Positions 34,166 through 43,000 of a stretch of DNA of 53,915 nucleotides are shown here, in pieces; the stretch's first letter is position 1; every line of letters starts with the position of its first letter. The stretch covers positions 1-53,915 of the forward strand of contig NZ_QFFN01000016.1 in the NCBI RefSeq assembly GCF_003129925.1. Direction: 5' to 3'. The notes beneath the pieces are model-generated. The model had not been told where the DNA came from. It saw nothing but the letters and a program-made list of their open reading frames with translations, and did no database searches. Made by a program: the position numbers and the translations under genes. Source of the DNA: Bifidobacterium catulorum (GTDB lineage: Bacteria; Actinomycetota; Actinomycetes; Actinomycetales; Bifidobacteriaceae).

Positions 34166-34810
34166 TCAGTCGACAACACCGTAGAGGCGATCGCCGGCGT
34201 CGCCCAACCCCGGCACAATATACGCTTTCTCGTTGAGGTGGTCGTCGACTGCGGCGACGACGACTTTGAAGTTGATGGAGGGGTCGACTTCCTGTTCGAG
34301 GCGTTTGAGTCCTTCGGGGGCGGCGAGGATGTCGATGCAGGTGATTTCGCGGGCGCCGCGTTCGGCGAGGTAGTGGATGGCGTCGATCATGGTGCCGCCG
34401 GTGGCGAGCATGGGGTCGACGAGGAAGACGTGGCGGCCGGAGAGATTGTCGGGGAGACGGTTGGCGTAGGTGATGATGTTGAGGGTTTCCTCGTCTCGTT
34501 TCATGCCGAGGAAGCCGACTTCGGCGGTGGGGATCATCTTGGCCATGCCGTCGAGCATACCGAGTCCGGCGCGCAGGATGGGGACGATGATGGGTCGCGG
34601 GGCGGCGAGCTGTTTGCCGACCATGGGGGCGACGGGTGTTTCGATGGGCTTGTCTTCGACGAGGATGTCGCGTGTGGCCTCGTATGCCTCAAGCATGACG
34701 ATTTCGGTGACGAGCTCGCGGAAGGTGGCGGACGGGGTGTTCTTGTCTCGCAGCACGGTGAGTTTATGGTCCACCAGCGGATGGGAGACGACGTGAAGTT
34801 CCATAGTCAT
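34166..34810 (-). CDS. upp: Uracil phosphoribosyltransferase
   Basis: 214 aa. It makes UMP from uracil and PRPP (pyrimidine salvage). Begins ELHVVSHPLVDHKLTVLRDK, with PRPIIVPILRAGLGMLDGM and the PRPP loop VFLVDPMLATGGTMIDAI; ends with the uracil site YIVPGLGDAGDRLYGVVD. ATGs at 34810 and 34804 are both possible; neither has a strong ribosome site. Single gene, divergent from tadA. Confidence 0.96.
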   Translation of the reverse strand: MTMELHVVSHPLVDHKLTVLRDKNTPSATFRELVTEIVMLEAYEATRDILVEDKPIETPVAPMVGKQLAAPRPIIVPILRAGLGMLDGMAKMIPTAEVGFLGMKRDEETLNIITYANRLPDNLSGRHVFLVDPMLATGGTMIDAIHYLAERGAREITCIDILAAPEGLKRLEQEVDPSINFKVVVAAVDDHLNEKAYIVPGLGDAGDRLYGVVD

Positions 34811-34986
34811 AGTGCCCAGCTTAATGGGTGATGTGGTGCGTACACGCGGCCTACCGTGGTCGGAATGCGACTTTTGTGGCGTTTGTCTGCTGATATTCGT
34901 GATGATGGGGCGGATGCGGGATGGGGAACGCGTTCCTTGTGTTGGCCGGAACCGTCAGAACCGCCGTGTTGGGTAGAGTTGGGCGC

Positions 34987-35442
34987 ATGTATGGCGAATA
35001 TCGACGGATGATGGACGAGGCGTTGGCGTTGGCGGCGGAGGCCGCTGGGCATGGCGACGTGCCGGTGGGGGCCGTGGTGGTGGATGCGGCCGGCCGGGTT
35101 GTGGGTCGGGGTCGGAACCGTCGTGAGGAAGGCGGCGATCCGCTGGCCCATGCGGAGGTGTTGGCGATGCGTGAGGCGGCAGCGCTGCGCGGAGGCTGGA
35201 ATCTGAGCGATTGCACGCTGGTTGTGACGTTGGAGCCGTGTCCGATGTGTGCGGGCGCGGTGTTGACGGCGCATGTGGGGCGTGTGGTGCTCGGTGCGTG
35301 GGATGCGAAGCTGGGGGCGTGCGGCTCGGTGTGGGATGTGCTGCGCGACCCGCATGTGGGGGCGATGCCCGAGGTGGTGGGCGATGTGCGCGAGTCCGAA
35401 TGCCGTGCGCTGCTGACGGACTTCTTCGCCAGCCGGCGCTGA
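34987..35442 (+). CDS. tadA: tRNA-specific adenosine deaminase
   Basis: 151 aa. It converts adenosine-34 to inosine in tRNA-Arg(ACG). The zinc deaminase motifs are H55-A-E57 in LAHAEVLAM and PCPMC with C85 and C88; VPVGAVVVD and GAWDAKLGACGSVWDVL are typical of TadA. I chose the ATG at 34987 because it begins close to the conserved helix; an in-frame ATG 22 codons earlier adds no recognised sequence. The ribosome site is weak for both. Confidence 0.93.
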   Translation: MYGEYRRMMDEALALAAEAAGHGDVPVGAVVVDAAGRVVGRGRNRREEGGDPLAHAEVLAMREAAALRGGWNLSDCTLVVTLEPCPMCAGAVLTAHVGRVVLGAWDAKLGACGSVWDVLRDPHVGAMPEVVGDVRESECRALLTDFFASRR

Positions 35443-35923
35443 TGGGGTGGCAAAGATGAGCGGAGGTGATGCGTCCCGCCGCCGTACGGCCGGTCATCTG
35501 CCCGTTACACCGGTAACGATTCCGAAATCATGAGGCAACGCGATTCGTGGAATCGACGCGTATGTTGTGATTGCAACGGACGGCGAGGGGATGCTGATGC
35601 CGCCGTCCGTCACACGTGAGGGGAGATGATCGCGATGGATGAGTTGACGATGAGCCGCATCGATATCCTCCGACTGCTGTCGGATGGTTTCTTCGCATGG
35701 GCCGACGAATCCGAAGATTCCTCTCGTATGGAGGAGTAGGGCCTGCCAGGCCGTTTGCACACTTGCCGCCTTTCGACGTCCGCTGCACGAGTTCGTCGAG
35801 GGGCGGCATGCTTTTTCCGCGGTGCTCGGCGTCGGACCCGAGGTGCGGGGGCCTGCCCGAATTACGGGACGAAGCCGTGTGAAACCGCCTATATTGTTGG
35901 TGCGGCACCCTAAGATAAGCCCC
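35443..35923. other. Gap between tadA and ilvA
   Basis: 481 bases. It contains a near-palindrome GTTACACCGGTAAC (about 35505-35518), a hairpin CGATTCGTGGAATCG, and the small open frame at 35626-35739. I see no T-box or known leader motif ahead of ilvA, and no conserved protein on either strand. Confidence 0.5.
35626..35739 (+). CDS. Possible small protein, 37 aa
   Basis: An ATG with GAGGGGAG directly upstream opens a 37-codon frame ending TAG. The product (MIAMDELTMSRIDILRLLSD, then GFFAWADESEDSSRMEE) is acidic and could form one helix. It lies 184 bases before ilvA on the same strand. The ribosome site is closer than usual; ATG at 35635 is an alternative start. It may be a leader peptide, a small protein or chance. 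Confidence 0.3.
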   Translation: MIAMDELTMSRIDILRLLSDGFFAWADESEDSSRMEE

Positions 35924-37189
35924 ATGGATCAGAAAGACGTTCTCAGGAATCTGCAGCGCGACCATGCCGAGGAGCTCAAGCTCGCAGCGAAGCGGCTCAA
36001 GGGCACCGCGCGGCACACACGCATCATCGAATCCCCCGCGCTGTCGGCAATGACCGGCCACAAGGTCCTGCTCAAGCCGGAGAACCTGCAGGTCACCGGA
36101 TCGTTCAAGATCCGCGGCGCATACAACAAGATCGCCTCGCTTTCCGAAGAGGAGCTGGCCCGCGGCATCGTCACCGCATCCGCCGGCAACCATGCGCAGG
36201 GCGTGGCCTATGCCGCCCGCGAACGTGGCGCCAAGGCCACCATCTGCATGCCGCAGATCACCCCGCCGCTCAAGGTGGACGCCACCAAGGCGTATGGTGC
36301 CGACGTGGTGCTGTACGGCGACGTGTTCGACGAGGCCGCTGCCAAAGCCCGCGAACTGAGCGAAACCGAGGGCATGATCTACGTGCCGCCGTTCGACGAC
36401 TATGAGGTGCTGTGCGGCCAGGGCACCATCGGCCTGGAGATCCTCGACGACGTCCCCGATGTGACCGACGTGGTCGTACCGCTTGGCGGCGGCGGTCTCG
36501 GCGCCGGCGTGGCGCTCGCCATCAAGACGTTCCGTCCCGAAGTGCGTGTGATCGGCGCCATCCCCGAGGGCAGCCCCGCGTTCCTCAACTCGTTCCGCGC
36601 CGGCCGTGTGGTCGAGGCCGATCAGGTGATGACCTCCGCCGAAGGCGTGGCCGTGAAGCATCCGGGCGATCTGACGTTCGCGCTGCTCAACGAGTTCCTC
36701 GACGACTTGGTCACCGTGACCGAACGCGACATCAACGAGATGATCCTGCTCATGCTCGAGAAGCACAAGCTCGTGGTGGAGGGTGCCGGCGCCGTCTCAC
36801 TCGCCGCGCTCGAACACCTCAACCTGCGTTCGCGCAAATTCGCCGCCGCTCCCGGACCGCATGTGGTCGTGCCGATCGTCTCCGGCGGCAACATCGACAC
36901 CGTGACCATGGGCGCCGTGATCCAGAAAGGCATGATCGCCCGCGGCCGCATCATGAACTTCGAGGTCGATCTGCCTGATACGCCGGGCCAGCTGGTCAAG
37001 GTGGCCACGTTGCTGGCCGCGCATCGCGCTAACGTCATCGCATTGGACCACGACCAGTTCAAGGCATCGAACCACTATACGAACGCCGTCGCGCTCGGCG
37101 TCACCGTGGAGACGAACGGCCCCGATCACATCGACGAGATCCTCGCCGCCCTGCGCGAGGCCGGATTCCAGCCCCGTCGCGTGTACTGA
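35924..37189 (+). CDS. ilvA: Threonine dehydratase (threonine ammonia-lyase) with ACT domain
   Basis: 421 aa. It deaminates threonine to 2-oxobutanoate, first step of isoleucine synthesis. The pyridoxal phosphate lysine is K62 in GSFKIRGAYNKI; other motifs are SAGNHAQGVAYAARERGAKATI and the phosphate loop PLGGGGLGAGVALA. The last ~75 residues (MNFEVDLPDTPGQLVKVATLLA onward) form a single ACT domain, as in the shorter enzyme with one ACT rather than the two-domain E. coli IlvA. The ATG at 35924 is set by family length; its ribosome site is poor. Confidence 0.95.
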   Translation: MDQKDVLRNLQRDHAEELKLAAKRLKGTARHTRIIESPALSAMTGHKVLLKPENLQVTGSFKIRGAYNKIASLSEEELARGIVTASAGNHAQGVAYAARERGAKATICMPQITPPLKVDATKAYGADVVLYGDVFDEAAAKARELSETEGMIYVPPFDDYEVLCGQGTIGLEILDDVPDVTDVVVPLGGGGLGAGVALAIKTFRPEVRVIGAIPEGSPAFLNSFRAGRVVEADQVMTSAEGVAVKHPGDLTFALLNEFLDDLVTVTERDINEMILLMLEKHKLVVEGAGAVSLAALEHLNLRSRKFAAAPGPHVVVPIVSGGNIDTVTMGAVIQKGMIARGRIMNFEVDLPDTPGQLVKVATLLAAHRANVIALDHDQFKASNHYTNAVALGVTVETNGPDHIDEILAALREAGFQPRRVY

Positions 37190-37560
37190 CGTACCGTTGC
37201 GTGCCCCAACCGGTATCCCCGGTTCGGGCACGATTCATTTGGTTGGCGTGTCGTGCGGGCGGTATCGTCGTGAATTGTCAACGATGGTGTATGCCGAGGC
37301 CACTGCTATGGGGACATGAGGAATATGTATCAACGATGATGGATGTTCCTGCACATACAACGATATGAGTGGTATTTAGCGATGATGACGTTGAATGGGC
37401 CTCTACGGTACAACGTCGTGTCTTCAGCATGGCCCTATTGTGCTTCATTCTATGGGAAATGATTTGGAAGCGGAGGAATTGAGCATCTATCATTGTTATG
37501 ATTTATTGAAATGGTATAAAAAATACCACTTTTTATATTTATGGCTGGTGGTGATGAAGC
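37190..37560. other. AT-rich gap before the ATPase-TOPRIM pair
   Basis: 371 bases, no supported gene. It begins with the ilvA terminator and becomes clearly AT-rich towards 37560. TGGTATAAAAAATACCA (37511-37527) is a short hairpin followed by CTTTTTAT, close to the presumed promoter. The change in base composition marks the left edge of the likely acquired cassette. Confidence 0.55.
37200..37232 (+). terminator. Terminator after ilvA
   Basis: CGTGCCCCAACCGG (37200-37213) and CCGGTTCGGGCACG (37219-37232) pair with one mismatch, 10 bases past the stop, followed by ATTCATTT. Confidence 0.75.
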
Positions 37561-39066
37561 ATGCGTCTTATTACGCTTGTCATGGATGGCGTACGCAATG
37601 TCGGTCACGGCATCATTGACTTTGAGGATCTTGACTCCCGTGGATCCGTCACCGGTATCTATGGTCAAAATGGTTCTGGAAAAACATCGGTTATCGACGT
37701 CATTGATTGTCTTCGTCATCTTCTCGCCGGGGCCAAACTCCCTGAAGGCAGTGCCGATATCGTGAACGCGGGGACGGGGAAAGCCTCCATTACCGCGGTT
37801 TTTCGCATGGATGCACCCCGTCAGGAAAAGTCATGTGAAAAAGATGAGGGTGGCAGCGACGGTCCCCGCCACGAGTATCAGTATGTTGAGTACTCGGTAA
37901 ATCTTGAACGTCACCCCGGAGGCTTTGCCAAAGTCGCGCGGGAGGCGCTGCGCGCAGGAGATTCCCGTAGTAGTCTCGGCTCGCCTATCATCGTCCATGA
38001 AAATGGCGCGGGCAAAGCCGCAGTGCGACTTCCCCAGTATGCATGGCGCTCTATGCTCGGTATCGCTGACATTGCGCGTGATGTGGATTTCGTCGAGCGT
38101 GCCGAGCAATTCCAAGGCATGTCTTTCCTGTTTCTTCCCCACGCAAAGCTGGATGAGCATAATCAGGATATTCCACTGCTTGAAGCGTTGTCCGATAGGG
38201 CCTTGCAGAAAGAGCGTCTTGCGGCTTCCACACGAAAACTGCTAGAGACCAAGGTTTACGCTTTGACGCGGGGGATGAGACGTCTGGTGCAGTATGCACG
38301 AACGGATATCTTCATCTCCACGACACGTCGTAGCGCGTTGGCGAGCTATCAATACGTTCCGATTATGGATGATGCAACAGGCGGGTCGATCCGATTCGAT
38401 CTGCTTGAACCCAACATCATGTCGACTGTCAACGTGGAGAAGCTCTGCGACATCATCGCCACCTACAACACCATGCTGCCAAGCCTGATTCCCGGTCTGC
38501 AGCTGGAACTTCGTAAGTCCGCAGCTCCGGCCGATGAACAGGGGCGACCGCGAGTCCAGGTCGAACTCATGTCTACGCGAGGTGGCCCGCATATACCGTT
38601 CCGGTGCGAGTCCGAAGGCATTATCCGTATCACCGGTCTGTTGGCATTCTTCATCCACGCCTACAACGATTCGAATGCAATGGTCGCCATCGATGAGATC
38701 GATTCCGGCGTATTCGAGCAGCTGTTGGGTGACATGCTCTTGCAGATCGCATCGGGCATCAAAGGGCAGTTGGTATTCACGGCCCATAATCTTCGGGCGT
38801 TGGAGGTACTGCCCTCGGAATGCATTCGCTTTACGGTCACCGATTCCAGCAATCGATTCGTTCCGGCACCGAAGCTTAAGCCCACCAACAACCCGCGCAA
38901 GGTATATCTTTCCGATGTGCTGCTCGGATGGGACGGTCCCGATTTGTATGAGGCGCCGAAGGCTCGTATGTTCGCCAACGCGTTATACCGAGCCGGGCAT
39001 CCCCGGCTCCGGGAGTCGACTGTGCATGACAACACGGTTGAGGCAAACGTTGGACGGAGTGAATGA
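37561..39066 (+). CDS. ABC/OLD-type ATPase of a candidate defence pair
   Basis: 501 aa. Walker A GQNGSGKT at 35-42; a degenerate signature SEGI at 351-354; Walker B AIDEIDSG with D378/E379; and an H-loop FTAHN with H409. The arrangement (split ATPase head, ~310 residues between Walker A and signature) fits the AAA_15/AAA_21 group found in anti-phage ATPases such as AriA, AbiLi, RloA or OLD. There is no fused nuclease domain. The next gene, overlapping by 4 bases (ATGA), encodes a TOPRIM-like protein, so both act together. GC content at third positions is visibly lower than in neighbours, and the upstream gap is AT-rich, suggesting transfer. Best guess is PARIS/AbiL-like; the subtype is not settled. 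Confidence 0.82.
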   Translation: MRLITLVMDGVRNVGHGIIDFEDLDSRGSVTGIYGQNGSGKTSVIDVIDCLRHLLAGAKLPEGSADIVNAGTGKASITAVFRMDAPRQEKSCEKDEGGSDGPRHEYQYVEYSVNLERHPGGFAKVAREALRAGDSRSSLGSPIIVHENGAGKAAVRLPQYAWRSMLGIADIARDVDFVERAEQFQGMSFLFLPHAKLDEHNQDIPLLEALSDRALQKERLAASTRKLLETKVYALTRGMRRLVQYARTDIFISTTRRSALASYQYVPIMDDATGGSIRFDLLEPNIMSTVNVEKLCDIIATYNTMLPSLIPGLQLELRKSAAPADEQGRPRVQVELMSTRGGPHIPFRCESEGIIRITGLLAFFIHAYNDSNAMVAIDEIDSGVFEQLLGDMLLQIASGIKGQLVFTAHNLRALEVLPSECIRFTVTDSSNRFVPAPKLKPTNNPRKVYLSDVLLGWDGPDLYEAPKARMFANALYRAGHPRLRESTVHDNTVEANVGRSE

Positions 39067-39872
39067 TGGCCAGACGTCGTACACTGCTGCTGCTTGTTGA
39101 GGGGACGAGCGATGCCAATGCATTGGCGGCCCCGCTGCAGAATCTATTCGATAATGCGGTCATCGGTGATCAGGAGGTGCATTGCGATGTGATGACCGCC
39201 AGGCTTTTTCCCGAACCGTTCCGAGACAAGCATGGGTTTGTGCCGGGTCGGGATGTGACGGTCACCGTCGGTAAGCTTGTCGATGAGTATATTGCGGCCG
39301 ATAGGCAGGTGACCGATTTGGGGTGGATAGCCCATATCACCGATTTGGACGGGGCGTATGTACCGGATTCCGCGGTCATTGAGGACTCTGGTATGGATGA
39401 CCGCGAGTACGGTCTGAATCAGATTCGTGTGAAAAACCGGGATCGGGCTTTGGAGGTCGCCGAGGAAAAATGCCGATGCACCGACATGTTGGTTAATTGG
39501 TCCGACGGATATCGGCGTCGAATCAAGGAAACGCAGGACTGGTTGGTGCCGTACCGGCTTTTCTATATGAGTCGTAATTTGGAGCATGCCCTTCATGATG
39601 ATGTCGGAAGCCTTGAAGCCGACCAGAAAGAAGGCAAGGCCGCTGATTTTGCATTCGCTTACCAGAACGACGCGGACGGCTTTCGGGCCAAACTGGACGA
39701 GCTGGCACAGTTGCACGGCAGTATGCCTGATTGGCGCAGTTCATGGGATTATGCCAGAGATAGATCCAGCTTCCACAGTCTGGAACGAGGCAGCAATCTC
39801 AAATGGATTGAAGAATTCCTGCAAAGCCATGCGGCCGGCCCTGTACCGCGAAGGAGGCGGCAACGACGGTAA
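39063..39872 (+). CDS. TOPRIM-like effector of a candidate defence pair
   Basis: 269 aa. It opens TLLLLVEGTSDANAL with E12 as the TOPRIM glutamate, and has HITDLDGAYV with D93 and D95 as the matching DxD; the order and spacing fit TOPRIM nucleases of the DUF4435/AriB or RloB/AbiLii kind. The middle holds MSRNLEHALHDD, a recurrent motif in such proteins (YxxRNLExL-like). The C-terminus is basic (PRRRRQRR). It is translationally coupled to the ATPase. In PARIS the ATPase holds the TOPRIM protein inactive until a phage trigger frees it; that this pair behaves so is inference. The start ATG at 39063 is fixed by the overlap. Confidence 0.75.
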   Translation: MMARRRTLLLLVEGTSDANALAAPLQNLFDNAVIGDQEVHCDVMTARLFPEPFRDKHGFVPGRDVTVTVGKLVDEYIAADRQVTDLGWIAHITDLDGAYVPDSAVIEDSGMDDREYGLNQIRVKNRDRALEVAEEKCRCTDMLVNWSDGYRRRIKETQDWLVPYRLFYMSRNLEHALHDDVGSLEADQKEGKAADFAFAYQNDADGFRAKLDELAQLHGSMPDWRSSWDYARDRSSFHSLERGSNLKWIEEFLQSHAAGPVPRRRRQRR

Positions 39873-40056
39873 TGGCAGCGGAAAGAGTCGTTGCCTGGTC
39901 GGCGTGACGCGGTTTGCCGGCTACGTAGTCGGCACGTGATGTTCATCGTGCGGCGTCGCGTGGTTCATTTTTCCTCCGTGTCGTGTTGCGATTGCGGCGA
40001 TAGCGTGGATTTCGTATGGCGGAATATACCGTCTACGAAATCGACAGGGGAAGAAT

Positions 40057-43000
40057 ATGAAACGGTTCGCAGCACGACTTCAGGGAGGACTGTTGGCGGC
40101 ATCAATGCTGTTCGCCGCCGCGGTCGTCCCCGCACAGGCGGCGTCGGCCGCCGATGCGGCGACCGGCGGGAACTGCGCCGGCGTCGTCATCAATGAGGCC
40201 TATCTCTCCGGAGGCAGCAATGGCGCGAAATACAAGAACAAGTTCATTGAACTGGCCAACACGACCGATGGCGACATCAGCCTCGACGGCGCCTCTCTGC
40301 AGTATCGTTCCGCATCGGGGACGGGCGCTGCCAACGGCATCGTCAATCTGACGGGCACCATCAAGGCCAAGGGATACTACGTCGTCAAGGCGAATTCCAA
40401 CGGCGCGAACGGCGAGGAGCTGCCGAACGCCGATCTTGACGCCGAGAATCTGATGCCCAGCGGCACCAAGGGAACGCTGTTCCTCGCCGCGACGACCGAC
40501 AAGCTCAGCCCGGCGGCCGGCGACACCACGCAGAACGCCGACATCGTCGATGCGCTCGGATACGGCGCGACCAACACGTTCGAGAAGGCCGCGGCGACCG
40601 CACCGAAGTCCAACACCGACGTGAAGTCGCTTGACCGCACGGACACCAAGGACACGAACGACAACAGCGCCGACTTCACACTCAGCGCCGACATCACGCC
40701 CGGTGCGGCCAACGTGACCAACGGCGGCTCCCAGCCGACCCCGCCTGATCCGACGCCGTCCGAAGACAAGACCATCGCCGAGATTCAGGGAACCGGCGAC
40801 GCCAGCCCGCTCGTCGACAAGACCGTGAGCACCAAGGGCGTCGTCACCGCCACCTACCCGGACGGCGGCTTCAACGGTTACACCATCCAGACGCCGGCCA
40901 CCGGCGGCAGCGTGGACCTCGCCAAGCACACGGCGTCCGACGGCCTGTTCGTGTACGACGCCACGAACGCCAAGACCCTCAAGGCCGGAGACTACGTGGA
41001 GGTGAGCGGCAAGGTCAGCGAATACTACGGCCTGACCGAGCTCAACGCCACGAAGGCCACCAAGCTCACCGACAAGGTCGAGGCGCCCGCACCGGCCCAG
41101 GTCGCGTTCCCGAAGACCGACGCGCAGCGTGAGACGCTGGAAAGCATGCTGGTGGAACCGCAGGGCGACTACACCGTCTCCGACGTCTACAACACCAACA
41201 AGTACGGCGAGATCGGACTGGCGGCCGCCAACAAGCCGTTCCTCAACCCGACCGTCAAGGGCCTCAAGGGCGACGCCAAGACCGGTGCCGCATATCAGGC
41301 CGAGGTCGACCGCCTGGAGGCCGAGAGCGTGACGCTCGACGACGGCTCCAGCCGCAACTTCCTCGACACGAAGTACCCGACGAATGCCGACACGCCGCTG
41401 CCGTACCTGAGCAACGAGCAGCCCGTGCGCGTGGGCGAGAAGGTGACGTTCACCAAGCCGGTCGTGTTCGACTACCGCAATAACGCGTGGAAGTTCCAGC
41501 CGACGACCCGCCTGACCGGCGACAACGCCGATGCCCAGCCGGTGACGTTCTCCAACACCCGCACCGACACCCCGGACCTCAAGGCCGTGGGCGGCGACGT
41601 GAAGCTCGGCACCTTCAACGTGCTCAACTACTTCTCCACCACCGCCGACGAGACCGGCTGCGCGACGAGCAACGCCTACAACGACCGTGCGGGCAACCCC
41701 GTGACCGCGAGGAACTGCGACGTGCGCGGCGCCTGGAACAAGGAGAACATGGAACGTCAGCGCGCGAAGATCGTCAAGGCGATCAACAAGCTCGGCGCGG
41801 ACGTGGTCTCCCTTGAGGAGATCGAGAACTCCGCCAAGGCCGCCAGCGTGGTGCCGAACGACTTCAAGGGCAACCGCCGCGACTACGCGCTCTCCACGCT
41901 GGTGGACGCGCTGAACGCCGAGGCCGGCGCCGGCACCTGGGCCTACGTGCCCAGCCCGAAGGACGTGCCCGCGCTCGATGTGGAGGACGTGATCCGCACG
42001 GCCTTCATCTACAAGCCCGCCAAGGTGGCGACCGTGGGCGAGACCCGCATCCTCACTGATTCCGACGCCTTCAACGGCAAGAACGGCTACGAGCACGGAC
42101 GCCAGCCCGACGCGCAGGCGTTCAAGGCCAAGGACGCCGCCGACTCCGACGCGTTCCTCGTGGTGGCCAACCACTTCAAGTCGAAGGGTTCCGCCAGCAA
42201 CGACCTGAACAAGGACCCGGGCGACGGATCCGGCAACGCCGACTACACGCGCCAGGCCCAGGCCTCCGAGCTGCTCAAGTTCACCGACACGGTGAAGAAC
42301 GACCTCAAGCTCCAGAAGGTGTTCCTCGTGGGCGACTTCAACGCCTACTACGCCGAGCGTCCGATCCAGAAGATCGTGACGGAAGGCAAGTACACCGACC
42401 TGAGCGAACAGGTGAGCGAGAAGACCGGCAAGTACACGTACGCCTACACCGTGACCGACGACAAGGGCAACAGCAACGGCGGCGTCGGATCGCTCGACCA
42501 CATCTTCGCCAACGAGGCGGCCCTCAAGGACGTCACCGGCGCCGACATCTGGAACATCAACTCCGTGGAATCCGTGGCGTTGGAATACTCGCGCTACAAC
42601 TACAACGCGAAGAACCTGTACCAGCCCGACCAGTTCCGCGCCTCCGACCACGATCCGGTGGTCGTCGGCATCAAGACCACGGCCGGCGAGACCCCGGTTC
42701 CGCCCACGTTCAAGGACACCATCAAGGACGAAGGCACCGCCGTCTACCTCAAGAAGATCGACGTCGGCACCGACACCGTCACGCTCGGCTCCAAGAACAC
42801 CAAGGACGCCGACATCTCCGGATGGTCGTTCCGTGACGACAAGGACTCCGCCGACCACATCTACACCGTGCCCGACGGCACCGTGATCAAGGCGGGCGGC
42901 GAAGCCGAGTTCAACCTCGACAAGCTCGCCGGCATCGGTCTCGGCAAGTCCGATCAGGTGCGCGTGTTCGACAAGTCCGGCAAGCAGATCCTCCAGTTCA

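Noticed and set aside
35455..35530. tRNA gene after tadA
   Set aside because: The GTTACACCGGTAAC and neighbouring stems do not make a cloverleaf, and there is no TTCRANNC arm.
35494..35925. Minus-strand frame of 143 codons in the tadA-ilvA gap
   Set aside because: No ribosome site and no family resemblance; composition is that of random GC-rich translation.
37561..39872. Gabija (OLD nuclease plus UvrD helicase)
   Set aside because: The TOPRIM is on a separate small protein and the partner lacks helicase motifs; there is no UvrD-like gene.
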